This document shows, piece by piece, positions 22,801-34,400 of a stretch of 64,000 nucleotides of DNA (the first letter of the stretch is position 1; each line of letters opens with the position of its first letter). A program made the translations under genes and the position numbers. Origin of the DNA: Saccharum officinarum (lineage: Eukaryota; Streptophyta; Magnoliopsida; Poales; Poaceae); assembly GCA_020631735.1 (NCBI GenBank), contig CM036188.1:18952214-19016213 (forward strand). The letters run 5' to 3'. The notes beneath the pieces were generated by a model. The model had not been told where the DNA came from. It was given only the letters and a program-made list of their open reading frames with translations, and made no database searches.

Positions 22801-25800
22801 CGCTAGGTCTCTGGCTACTCAGCACTTGTTCCTCAATTGACCAGGCAGGAGGGGTGGTGTTGAGCACCAGCGTGCCACCTAGGCAGGCTAGGCTGCTGTC
22901 ATTTTAGATTGGTTTAGAATGTCCTCTAATGATATGATGTGGAATTGTGGTTTCCATGGCCACCTTTTGAAAAAAAACCCCAGAATGTCCTTTTATGACA
23001 CAGTGGAGGATTGATGTTTCAAACAGTTGTCAGGACCCTCAATCCTGGAATTGTTGAGGGGATTTTAGCTTGAAAGGTTACCACATTGTGGTTGTATATA
23101 AGTATCTTGATGCAGTTCCTTGGATTTCTCTTTTATAAGGCACACACACATGTCAAAATTCAAACTTTAAAAACTTTGACCAATAGTTTGGCTAATAATT
23201 TTTAATTATTATAATACAAACTTGATACTGTTAGATTTGCAATGCAATTAAATGTACTATCCAATTATCATAAGTTTATAAGTATAAACAATATAATATA
23301 AAACAAATAAATGGCCAAAGTGTAATTTGGGAGACCGTGTCATATTAAATTGGGCCTTATAAAAGAGAATGGAGGGAGTAAGATCTAAAGGGAAGCATTT
23401 TGGTTAGCATGTGTACTTGTATAGGGATCCGCTAGATTGAAATCACTGTGGTGATTGAACTACGGAAGGATGATAATCTTGATTATGTGCTGGGCCTGCT
23501 GCTGTCTGGGATATTTGAATGGATTTTTTCCTATCAATTTTGTGGGAGAGTTTACTTGAACGTATTTTCTTAGTTCAAAGGCAACTACAAATCTGCAGTT
23601 AAAAGAGAAGATACTATGGTGTAGAAGGTTGCTTTTCTTTACAGTTATTAAATTGTAAGTATATATATTGATCTTTGGACACCAATCTATTGCAGTCGGT
23701 GCACTTGTGTTGCATGGGTTCCAGAGCGTGAAGGAATTTTTGTTGTTAGTCATGTTGATGGGAATCTGTACGTGTATGACAAAGTGAGCCCTTAATGCTG
23801 ATGGTACTTTGTATGAAGTAATCAAACTTTGAGAAGTTTACTTTGCTGATAAGTTTCGTTTTGTACATTCAGTCCAAGGATGGAAATACTGATTGGACAT
23901 TTCCAACTGTAAAGGATCAAAGCCAGGTGCTGATTTCACATGCAAAGTCGAGTAAGGTATCTCAAGCCACATGATATCTCTACCTTCCTAGGCAAGGCTA
24001 GGCAGGGGTGGGCAAGAGAATTAAACATGCCCTTAATTGGAAATTCTTTAACATCATTAAATCCTAATGTTGCGACTGCTATGATTCATTCTGTGGTTTA
24101 AAATTACACTGCAGGGTAATCCAATTGCAAGGTGGCACATCTGTCAAGGTGCAATCAATGGCATTTCCTTTTCACCAGATGGTGCTTACTTGGCAACTGT
24201 TGGGCGAGATGGTAAATTTCTCTGCCCAAGAATGAAAATTGACAGCTTTGTGCAGAAAAGGTTTAGCTGTTGGAAAAGTTGTATATTGCACTAAAACAAT
24301 CTGATATTATGCAGGTTATTTAAGAGTATTTGACTTTGCGAAAGAACAACTAATATTTGGTGGGAAAAGTTACTATGGTGCACTGTTGTGTTGCTCTTGG
24401 AGGTAAGCTGCCAATGGCATGTTTTGCTGCTTAGATATGATCTGCCGCCTATTTTGCCATAGGTTTCACAGAACTGAAGTATTTTTGCATGTCCAAGTCT
24501 GACAGATATGAAAACAAGACCGTGTATAGTTCCACTAATGATGTATTGCATCAGTTGGATTATTGTCGGATTTTTAGGCTGTATACGTTTGTAACTTGTG
24601 TAGTCCTGATGACTGATGAGTAATATGTGAATCACTATATAGCAAACCTATTCCATTCTTTTGGTCATCAAGTCATTTTACCTTGTGAAACTTCTTAGTT
24701 CTGAGATGTTTGTCAAAACTCAAAATTAGTACTGTTGGCCATTTTTTGCATATAAAATTACATGGGCATAATGTATGGAGTTTTAGAATGGATAGTGTAT
24801 AGCAGGCTAGGGGCAAGATAGTTGGTGCACCTGCTCGGCTTTTCCTCTTCCTAACATACAGAATTAATAAATCTTAAAGGAAACAATATTACAATATAGA
24901 TTCCCATACAATATGTCAGATGCAAGTTTTCTGTTATTTGACGAATTCATGATTACAAGCATCTAAATAGAAAATCTGAAATTCTTGGAGAAAATAGAAA
25001 TGGCAAGATGGGAACAGGTAAATAACAGAGTAATTATAAGTCGAAGATGAAGGAATATGAAAGGATGAAGGCACATCTAGTACAATGTATAAATTTGAAG
25101 TGTGGTACATGGTGGAAATGTACTAGCTTGTAGCAGCTGGTACAATGACACAGGATGATGGCTTCTATCTCAGCTGACAACAGCCATTGCTTAGTATGAT
25201 ATACTGCATTAACAAACAATATTCTCAGCTCAGTGTAAAGGTGGACTACATAGCCACATATGATACCCGGTCAGCCAGATTTTTTTCTAATCATCCTGCA
25301 CATGGCTAGGGTAGGGGACAGTGCTTAATTCAGTTTCAGTTGTGCCCTTGAAGTTGAAGGCTTTGGGGTGGGATGGAATGAATGGGAAAGAAGGGCTTGC
25401 AATGGGGTGGGGTTGAGTGGGATTTGTGATAGGGTGGTAGCAGGTGGGGTGAAGCTTTGCTCGCCATGAAGTCACTGAAACCCGGTTTCTCAGGGAGGTA
25501 CCCACAAGTTGGTGATCCTCTGGTTGAGCCCAGTGGCTGTCATCTCAACTGGAGTACTAACAGACCAAGTTACTACTCGGTTCTCAGTATTTGATACATG
25601 CCTATTTGTTCAACGTGTTCCATACTCAAACCTTTCCCGTTAACATCTTAGCTTTGAAATGGATCGACTGATTTATGCGTACAACCCTTGCATGTTTGAA
25701 TCTTGTTTTATTCTCTCTGCACTTCTGTGAATTGGAATCTAGAAGGTGCTAATTAGTTTGTTGTGATGTCCTGTTACAGTGCGGATGGCAAATATTTGTT

Positions 25801-26968
25801 ATCAGGTGGTGAAGATGATCTTGTGCAAGTATGGAGCATGGATGAAAGAAAGATAGTTGCATGGGGCGAAGGGCATAATTCATGGGTGATATTATCATTA
25901 CAATTGTCTTTGTTTATTATCACATAGGCATTTTTAATTGAAACTTGCATTTTGAGTCAAATTAATTTGCAATTATACAGGTTAGTGCAGTTTCTTTTGA
26001 TCCATATTGGTCCCCACCAAATTCAGATGAAACGGAAGAAAATGTCATGTATCGCTTTGGGTCAGTTGGACAGGTACCTAGAAGTTGATATAAGATTTTT
26101 TTTATCTGGAGTTTTTCTTGTGGGTTTTTATTATAGTATCTCTGAATCATGACTACAAGTACTAGTCACAATTTGTCCTTTTACTTTCTGAGCTTCTGAA
26201 TACTGAGAAGAACTGAAAATGCTACTAGTATCTAGAATTTTTGGCTCTTGCTAGTTGTTAGACTCTTAGCAGTTTGTGTTGCACTTGGTGCTAGAAAGAG
26301 AACATGCTCCTGCTGTCCTTTTTGGTCGCTTGGTGCCTATTCCTTCTCTGTATTTGTTGTAAAATTGGGTTTCAAACTATTTTTCCTTAATTAATTAATC
26401 AATTTGTGGCATAACTTGATATTTTGTGATTGTTTCTTGAACATTGGATGTGCTATAGCCTTTACCTGGTATTGATTGTTGGACAGAATTAATACTGGCA
26501 ATGATACCTTTTCACTTTGGTTGCACTTAGGATACCCAACTGCTTCTCTGGGATCTGGCATTGGAGGAGATTGCTGTCCCTCTACGCCATCCTCCCGGTG
26601 GTTCACCGACATTCAGTAGTGGAAGCCCTTCTGCACACTGGGACAATGCATGCCCTCCAACCGGTGTTCTCCAGCCTTCTCCACGGATGCGAGATGTACC
26701 AAAGCTCTCACCTCTCGTTGCACACCGGGTACATGTAGACCCCCTATCCGGCCTGGAATTCACTAGTGAATCAATCCTCACTATATGCCGCGAGGGGCTG
26801 ATCAAAATTTGGGCCCGACCCATCCATAGAGAAAACAACCAGCAGCAGGATTCTTCTGAACAGGTTGTAGGCAATGCCACCGCTAAGGATAAGATGTTAA
26901 CATCGTCAAATAAAGCAGGTGCTTCCAGCTCCAGCTTCAAGCAACCGCCATCTGTTCTTTTCACATGA
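19803..26968 (+). CDS. WDR20/creC-like WD40-repeat protein, 11 exons
   Basis: Coding exons: 19803-19961, 20556-20867, 20960-21068, 21154-21277, 23696-23783, 23873-23956, 24115-24211, 24315-24402, 25780-25885, 25981-26073 and 26531-26968. Together they give 1698 nt, 565 residues, with every junction in phase. WD-type blocks are visible at about 235-264, 306-331 (SFSPDG...VFD), 346-375 (SADG...VQVWSM), 390-429 (ending LLLWDL) and 495-517 (LIKIWARP). The order and the Ser/Gly-rich insert at about 65-135 match the plant homologues of animal WDR20 and fungal creC, which are known partners of USP12/46-type deubiquitinases; that role in plants is inference. Intron 4 begins with GC (CAG|GCATGT), not GT, and is 2.4 kb. 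The first ATG in good context was taken as start. No breaks are seen. Confidence 0.9.
20119..20335. repeat. 98-bp tandem duplication in intron 1 of the WD40 gene
   Basis: GATCAGGTGCGGTTTCTGGA begins at 20119 and again at 20217, and a truncated third copy starts at 20315. The first two copies appear identical, so the event is recent or the array is being homogenised. A 12-G run also lies in this intron at 19999-20010. Confidence 0.85.
21640..21845 (-). mobile_element. 5'-truncated LINE-like fragment, antisense
   Basis: Read on the minus strand it ends GCTGTTTTCCTGGTTC followed by A(9), typical of a non-LTR retrotransposon 3' end with its poly(A) tail. No coding capacity is left. Confidence 0.45.
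22230..22357. mobile_element. Short MITE with GGCCCTATTTGTTTGAT ends
   Basis: Left GGCCCTATTTGTTTGAT and right ATCAAACGAACAAGGCC are inverted repeats. The 128-bp element is non-coding and sits in intron 4 of the WD40 gene. Confidence 0.7.
23110..23382. mobile_element. Stowaway-like MITE in intron 4
   Basis: Ends at AATGGAGGGAGTA, the Stowaway terminus; the arms share TTTTATAAGGC and GCCTTATAAAA. AT-rich interior. Confidence 0.6.
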
Positions 26969-27577
26969 TTGAAGAGGCTACGCTAGCATTTTTATCATGC
27001 TTGCTTAGTCATGGCCATTCATCTATCTTTTGTCACTAACCTGAGGTTAAATGGAGCGGAGTAGCTTGGGGAGGCTGGCAGGAAAGGATTGAAGAGGCTT
27101 TGCTAGCTATTTTCTTTTCCTGCTTCATCGGCGACGTCTCTAGTTACAGAAGTGTCATTGTTGCCATCTATGTTGGCGAAAGAAAATAACGGAACTTGCT
27201 CCTGTACATATACAGACATTGCCGTAAGATGAAATATTACAAGCTTACTGGTTTGATATTATTTCTTGTTTTTTCTTTTATAATTTTGTTGTAGTTGTAG
27301 ACTAGAGTGTACCCATTTTTGGTGTAAGTCATGTTACCCCTGAGGGCGGGCAACCAATGGATTCCAGAATCATAACGGTAATTTTTTTTCCTCACTCAGA
27401 AGCAATATTTGGTTTTTGTTGGGGTACATAGTAACTGCTGTAAACGCCACGTTTATACTTTATACAGCAATTCAGAATCAATTATTATTTTTAGGCAATG
27501 CTGGGTTTAGGTTTATGCTTCAGAGTGGTTCGCAGGAGATGTGGAACATTAGTCAAATTTGATCTTGAAACGATTTA
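26969..27577 (+). other. 3' UTR and downstream flank of the WD40 gene
   Basis: T-rich sequence typical of plant 3' UTRs with TTTTCTTTTATAATTTTG near 27275. No canonical AATAAA is obvious, so the poly(A) site is not placed. Confidence 0.45.
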
Positions 27578-27706
27578 GGAGCCGTTCGGCTGAAATTATA
27601 AGCCGTCTGAAAAACACTGTTGACTGATTTTTTATGAGAGAAAAATACTGTTTTGACTGAAAAAACAAGCTGAATAAGACGGATTATAAGCCAGATGAAC
27701 AGGGCC
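27578..27706. mobile_element. 'CCCTGTTCGGC' MITE, copy 5
   Basis: GGAGCCGTTCGGCTGAAAT at the left, AGATGAACAGGGCC at the right, flanked by TTA at 27575-27577 and 27707-27709. This is the clearest target duplication of the five copies and supports a PIF/Harbinger (Tourist) origin. Confidence 0.75.
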
Positions 27707-27709
27707 TTA

Positions 27710-28485
27710 ATGTTTCATGCTCTTGCGACATGTGAGAAACGAATTGTTCTGCGTTTTTTTTACTTTCCAAATAGGCGTGCAATTTCTCCTTTTTTTTTAA
27801 CTTTCCAAGCAGGCACGCAATTTGTCCTTGTGTTTTAAGAGCAGTGCTATAAGAGCATAAGGAAGCCTAAGTAAAGTTTTCTAACATTTATACCTTAAAA
27901 CGTGGCAAAGGAAATCCTAGATTATAGCATGTGAAAAAAACTCCAATTTTGCAGGAAATAGTAAGGCCTAGGAGGCTAGGGGACGACCAGTTGTGAAAAA
28001 AATAAATTGTAATTATTATTTTTTGAACTTGTTTATATTAAAAATAGTTTGACTTACCATAAAGTTAGAACTAGTCATATATTTTTGGGATGTGGGCTTG
28101 CACAAAACTACTACTGGCCTTACCGGTTTTTTTTTATTCCGTGGCACTAACAGTTCGTTTTATTGGAATGAGATATGTATATACTTGCGGCGTTAAATAG
28201 CTGACCACATAAACGAAGCTTTAGAACTTGGGCGGAACATAGGAATTGCACATGAATCAGTTTATTTTCATATGAAAAGCACCCGTATTACAAACAGGGC
28301 CCTTACAACACCAAGAAATAGTTCGAAACCCCAACGAATCATAGAGGTTCAGCACAATGAGTCGGAATCATTAGGGCGTCCCAAACAAGGCTCTTGGCGC
28401 TAGCTATTTGATTAAATGTAAGAGGCAGAACGTGGAAATTTTCAGTCACCAGCAGCGAATTCATCGTTAAGCTCGTACAATTCTC
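27710..28485. other. Intergenic sequence, nothing recognised
   Basis: AT-rich intergenic DNA between the WD40 gene and the foldback element. No gene or array seen. Confidence 0.4.
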
Positions 28486-28493
28486 CATGCATT

Positions 28494-30327
28494 GAGAAAA
28501 ATTCACCGGCGGTCGCTGAACTTGGCAGCTGGTGTTACTTAGGTTTCTGAACTTTGAACAGTGTATTTCTGGGTCACTGAACTTGCCTTCATGTGTCATC
28601 TAGGTCCCTGAACTTGGCTTTGGGTGTCACTTAGGTCCCCAAACTTTGAACAGTGTATTTTCTGGGTCCCTGAACTTGGCTTCGGGTGTCATCTAGGTCC
28701 CAATGCTGACGTGACGCGGTCCTACATGTGGGACCCACATGTCAGTCGGTTATATTTCTATTTCGGGGGTACTGTAGCTACAATTTCTAAAATATTCCAA
28801 AAATTGTATCTTTTTCATATGATCTCGGATGAAGATGATTTTTATATGAAAAATGTAGCTCTCGACGAGATCTACAACTTTATAGTTTTGAGTTTTTAAA
28901 TTTGAGATCATTAAAATGCTTTAAAAAATTAAACAAATTTTCAGCAATATATTAATCGCGTACACACGCTTGTCGCCTTGGAAAAATCATATCTTTTTTA
29001 TATGCTGTCAAATGGAGATGATTTCTATATGAAAGTTGTAGCTCTCGATGAGATCTGCGACTTTCTAGTTTTGAGTTTTTTTAATTTGAGGTCGCTAAAA
29101 TGCTCAAAAAAATTAAACAAATTTTCAGAATTTATTTAATTTTTTTTGAGCATTTTAGCGACCTCAAATTAAAAAAACTCAAAACTAGAAAGTCGCATAT
29201 CTCATCGAGAGCTACAACTTTCATATAGAAATCATCTCCATTTGACAGCATATAAAAATGATATGATTTTTCCAAGACGACAAGCGCTTGTACGCGATTA
29301 ATATACTGTTGAAAATTTGTTTAATTTTTTTAAGCATTTTAATGATCTCAATTTAAAAAAACTTAAAACTAGAAAGTTATAGATCTCGTCGAGAGCTACA
29401 TTTTTCATATAAAAATCATCTTCATCCGAGATCATATGAAAAAGATACTATTTTTAGAATATTTTAGAAATTATAGCTACAGTACCCTGTCAAGATGGCA
29501 ACGGGTACATACCCGACGGGTAGTGCCCACCCGTACCCGTACCCGCACCCGCAAAATTTTACCCGTCGGATTACCCGTACCCGCATGCGGGTAAAAAAAT
29601 AGTTCCATACCCGTACCCGCCGGGTAATTCTCACCCGACGGGTAACCCGTACCCGATAGCATACCCGAAAATTACCTAAAAATATCAAATAGTCACATAC
29701 AAAAATAAATCATTCTAAGCTTCCAACAAGTTACAAACATGCTAACAAATATTATTAGCATCATTACAACAAAGACAATCTACTAGAAATATAGTGGATG
29801 TCTCAATGGGCCAAATTCATGACATATGCGCTAAAATAACTGAGGTTGACTAGTTATTTTTGCGAGTATGTCTTACCCGCGGGTATGCGGGTATGGGTAG
29901 TATACACCCGCACCCGTACCCGCATACCCGATGGGTATAGGATTTTGTCCAATAACGTACCCACGGGTAGAAAATTCATTCCATACCCGCCTCTTTATCG
30001 GGTAATACCCGTCGGGTACTCGGGTTTCGGGTACCCGTTGGCATCTCTAGTACCCTGAAATAGAGATATAACCGACTGACATGTGGGCCTCACATGTAGG
30101 ACCGTGCCACGTCAGCATTGAGACCTAGATGACACTTGAAGCCAAGTTCAGGGATCCAGATGACACCCGTGTTCAAAGTCCGGGATCTAAATGACACCCA
30201 AAGCCAAGTTCAGGGACCTAGATGACACCTGAAACCAAGTTCAGGGACCCAGAAATACACTGTTCAAAGTTCGGGGACCTAAGTGACACCAGCCGCCAAG
30301 TTCAGGGACCTTCGGTGAATTTTCTCT
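28494..30327. mobile_element. Foldback Mutator-like element split by a hAT insertion
   Basis: Starts GAGAAAAATTCACCGG, ends CGGTGAATTTTCTCT. The 8 bases CATGCATT flank both sides (28486-28493 and 30328-30335), and the ninth base differs (C/T), close to the 9-bp duplication of MULEs. The two halves are inverted copies along their full length, folding near 29130. The outer arms repeat GGTCCCTGAACTTGGC several times; the inner arms carry GTAGCTCTC.A.GAGATCT. Without the nested hAT element it is about 1.27 kb. Non-coding. Confidence 0.8.
29490..30049. mobile_element. Non-autonomous hAT element with ACCCGT subterminal repeats
   Basis: 560 bp. Terminal inverted repeats TCAAGATGGCAACGGGTAC and GTACCCGTTGGCATCTCTA (16 of 19 paired) and a perfect 8-bp target duplication GTACCCTG (29482-29489 and 30050-30057), as in hAT transposons. 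Both ends hold dense ACCCGTACCCGC / GCGGGTATGCGGGTA repeats, probably transposase binding sites. There is no transposase frame. Confidence 0.85.
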
Positions 30328-30335
30328 CATGCATT

Positions 30336-31240
30336 CACCGTCTGACTCTACGGTCTACTCACATATGTGTTATTCGGTTGAACTTTTTTTTTGATTGTTT
30401 ATCCCCACTCATCACACGATTTGAACTTCCTCATTGAGGACGTCCTTACCAAACACATGCGGCCTCCAAACAACATTTAGAAATTAGAATGGACGACAGT
30501 ATCATATGACCCGTCGCACATTTGGGAAACGGGAAACGTGCGACCCAGGGGCTCGCTAGAGCTCTGTCGAGACCGTACCACGCCCGTGGAAACCTCCTCC
30601 TCCTCCTCCCGTGCACCGCCATGGCCATGGACCCGTCCTAACCCTGCCCGGCCACGATCAGCCATGATGTTATCTCTTCCCTCTCCACCGCCGGCCGTTC
30701 AGCCTCCCCCGAGCCTCTTTCTAAGTCCACTGGAGATGGAGAGGAAGAGAGGGGCCGATCGCGAAGGGGGCGTCACCTGCTGACGACGTAGCGCGACAGG
30801 TCGTAGTCTGAGTAAAAGAGTTTGCGAATTATTAGAATCACTGCCCATTGAAACACAAAAAGCATCGACACTACAATCCAGTTGTCAGTCAGGCGCACAT
30901 GCTCCAATTGAAACGCCTGTGCTAGGTCGAACGGCATGGGATAAAAGGGAATAATTGTTTCAAAAAAAAACAAAAGGGAATCGGAGCGGTGAATGCGGGT
31001 AGCATGGTCCAGAGCGAAGAAACGCATGCAGAACGAGAATCCCTGGCCAATCAAGGCGAAATCAGCGCAATAAATCCCGTCCGGAGAAGAAAACCGGCGG
31101 CAGGAAAATGTGGACGGCGAGTAACAGCTGTGCAGGGCAGCCTCCGGTAGTCCGGTCTGGAGGAGGAAACCCACCGAGCCCCCGTCGGGTCAGAGGCAGA
31201 GCACAGCAGCTCTCTCCCGCCCGGTCTCCCCTGTCCCCGT
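30336..31240. promoter_or_regulatory. Upstream region of CSTF64
   Basis: Includes a CTCCTCCTCCTCCTCC tract at 30593-30608 and a GC-rich stretch from 31100 on. Open frames on both strands (for example 30538-30783) are GC-rich chance frames with no family likeness. Confidence 0.4.
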
Positions 31241-31241
31241 C

Positions 31242-31253
31242 CCCTATAATATA
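31242..31253 (+). promoter_or_regulatory. TATA-like box of CSTF64
   Basis: CCTATAATATAC, 210 bases before the ATG, in an otherwise GC-rich region. The spacing leaves a leader of about 180 bases. Confidence 0.45.
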
Positions 31254-31462
31254 CGGGCGCCACGCACGCCACAGCCGCGCGGCCCGCGAGCGAGCGAGGC
31301 ATATCCACCCGGCCACCCGGGCCACCGGCATCTCACGGCGGAAGAAGCCAAGCAGCCGGCCGGGCGCCCCCCGCCCCGCTCCCGCCGCCGCCGCGCCCCG
31401 CGCCGGCCAGCGGCGGATGCCGCGCCGCCCCGCCCCGCCGCCGACCGCCGCTGACGCTGAGC

Positions 31463-34400
31463 ATGGCCGCCGCTCCCGCGGGCGCCCAGAACCGCTGCGT
31501 CTTCGGTACGCCACCCTCGGTTACCTTCCTTCCCCTGACCGGCGTGATCCGGATGCTCGGAGTCTTTGGATTGTTTTGCGGGGGAGCCGCCTGGCGTGGC
31601 CGCTGGAGTCACCCAGGGCAGCTCCTTTTCAGTTGGGTTAATTTGGGCCCGGCCGACTGCCGCTGAGTACTTCCGATTTGGCGCTGATTTTCACCCTCCC
31701 TCCCCTTCTCTAGTCGATGCTGTCCTGGAGAATGGGAGCCCCTCTTGGTCGGCTCTGGTGGTGTTGGAATCGGAGCTCAGTTCCGTTTGGTCCAACTTTA
31801 GCTTGCCTAGGGTTTAGGTTTACCGCACTAGTGCTTCATTGGGCGCGCAAGATGATTCTTTTTTTTGGGTTTTGTTGTTTCCGGATGTGGAGATGGTAAG
31901 CAGGGGATTTAGGGACTCATATTGTTGTATTTTTCAATCTTAATTGCAGTGGGCAACATACCGTACGATGCGACGGAGGAGCAGCTCGTGCAGATTTGCG
32001 AAGAAGTCGGCCCAGTCGTATCCTTCAGGTGTGCTTCTGCTCACCCGCATCAACACTGTAACACTGTTGTGCGGCACTAGCATGTAAAATTGCTGGTTTA
32101 CTCCGCATCTTATGCAACAATACTTGATTTTTGAATATGCGTACCTGATGGGTCCTAGAAACTAACACTTGCTGTCAAAACTTGTGTTTTGCCTTATTTA
32201 TTCTGTTTATTAAAAACAAGGAATTTGTTCAGGTTTTGGCATTACGGCTACAAATGAAAAAAAAACATGTTGCCTGACCCGAGTCAGAATACTAACTCAA
32301 TATTAAATCAATTACACAAGTTTGATGGCTAATTTGTGGTTGTGCAGCATGTATTTTTGAGCAAACATGGCAGAAGAAAGCTTTATTTGTTGTGTTCTTT
32401 GAAACGGACTGAATGCTGAGCTGAACAGGGTGGACTAGAATAATAGATGCTCTCTTATTAGCTTGCTTTGCTTTCAAAGATTACATCTCTGATCTCTCCC
32501 TCATGCAGGGGGGGCTGCTTATGACTCGAGCAAATTTACCTTTTGGAATCCTAACAATAACACTGGTCATCTAGAAACTAATTTAGTAATATGGAACTTA
32601 TCAAGTTCCGCTGGGCATGCCTGGCATACTATAAAACCACAATTTTCTTATAAAGATGATTCAGGAGATATTTTGACTTTTTGAGTATAGACTGATGTTG
32701 AATCATATACACATGTGCCTTTTCTTGATCGGATTCCTCCTAAGTGAATATTTGCTGAAACTGATTTTGGTTTGGTAACACTGAGTAACTTGTTTACTAC
32801 TCCTGTCAAGTTTTTCAACTTGTGAATTTAATGAAATGCTGTTGAGCTGTAGCCTTTTTGGTAACTGACTGCTACAAATTGCTTGCAGATTGGTGATTGA
32901 CAAAGAGACTGGCAAGCCAAAAGGCTATGGCTTTTGCGAGTACAAGGATGAGGAAACTGCTCTAAGTGCACGCCGGAACCTTCAGGGTTACGAGATTAAT
33001 GGTCGTCAGTTACGTGTTGATTTTGCTGAAAATGGGAGGAACACTGACAGAAATAGAGAAAAGGTCGACGATCCTCAAATTTTTACTGTAGAAGAGCCTT
33101 TCCTACCACCTTTGGAGTTCTCTGTTAATATGAGAAGTTGTATAGTCTTCGTTCCTGTGAATGATAATAGTTGCGCCTTGTCCAACCACCCTGTGTCTCC
33201 TGTTTCAATTTCTTACAAGCATGTTTGTGTATGTACAGCTGCTGGACTGTACATACACACACTTGCTATACCGTCCAATCCTTCATTGAATTATATTGTT
33301 CTGGTGTGGTGCCAATGCTTTGCTGTTGGAAAAAAAATGCAATGTTATCTTGACCTTTTCCCCTTCATGGAAGTAGCGTGCCAAAGAAGTAGGATTATAG
33401 TCTGCCAAAGCTATTGGCTTAATATAGTATATGTTATGGTTGAAAGAGCCTCTTCAGAAGTTTGCTGACTGCTGAATATGAGGTTTACTTTCTTCAAATA
33501 GAAAAAGAAGTGCTATAGTCTTATGGAAGATGTATAATCGGTCTTTGTTTATGCGCCAGCAAAGGATTGCCACTGTTGGTAAATTGATTGCTGAAAAATA
33601 GTATATATCCAATCAGCCTTTGTATATGTGAATAAGGACTCGCAGTTTTCTTTCGCTGTTGTGTTAATATCCAATCGGCCTTTATATGTAGCTTCTGCCA
33701 TCAGGCTTTGTATATCTCTAACAATGAGAGTGTCTGATGCTGATACATATGTGCCAGTTTGTTGCCAAAATGTCATCGAGTTTACATAACAGATACTGAC
33801 TACTCACAAGTTGTCAGCTAGATGCAGTTGATCTATATAAGTACACAGTTTTTTATACTAACTTATCTTCAAGACATGTTTTTCTTGAATTATATTCGAG
33901 ACATGTGAAATGATCTAGCATGATGTTACTTTACACAGAAGAATCTATATCTATTTGTGAACTTTGCCTTTTGGAAATTATAAGTAGCTTCACTGTGGAG
34001 ATGGAGTTGGCGCGTGTTCATTATATCAGTGAAAAATATAGAACATCTCAATTAACTGAAGTTGATTTAGCTTAAATTAGAACAACTTGTTGACTTATGC
34101 TGGATACATTTATGCATTGCAGGGTCGTGGAGGACCAGGGATGGCATCTAATGTTGGTTGGTTTCCCTTTTTTTTTGTGCACCATTTAGTTTATGTATAT
34201 ATTTTTCAAGAAAAAAAAGTTTATCTATATGCTTTCAATTTCTATGCATATTTTATGTTCATGGATGCTTACACTGATTTCTTGGACTGGCACAGATAGT
34301 CAGAAACAGTTAGCTGGGACTTCTGTTGTTGGAGAGACAAACCTTCATCAGCCTGTTGGTCTCCCATCGGCGATACATGCTGCATCTGTGATGGCTGGTG

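Larger units (their letters stand above)
21278..23695 (+). other. 2.4 kb GC-AG intron with three transposon pieces
   Basis: Donor CAG|GCATGT at 21278, acceptor TATTGCAG ending at 23695. Phase is preserved only with the GC donor: exon 4 leaves AG, and exon 5 supplies T to make Ser. No GT near the exon end gives the right frame. The intron holds an antisense LINE-like fragment (21640-21845), a GGCCCTATTTG MITE (22230-22357) and a Stowaway-like element (23110-23382). Confidence 0.75.

Noticed and set aside
30477..30783. Possible small gene upstream of CSTF64
   Set aside because: Frames open on both strands because of GC-rich triplet repeats; no family match.
31062..31641. Frames of 122-177 codons around the CSTF64 start
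   Set aside because: GC-rich leader and exon 1 shadows; the short exon 1 fits the RRM start exactly.
32703..33468. 192-codon frame continuing past exon 3 of CSTF64
   Set aside because: The RRM ends at the donor at 33063; downstream residues are intron read-through and unlike CstF64.
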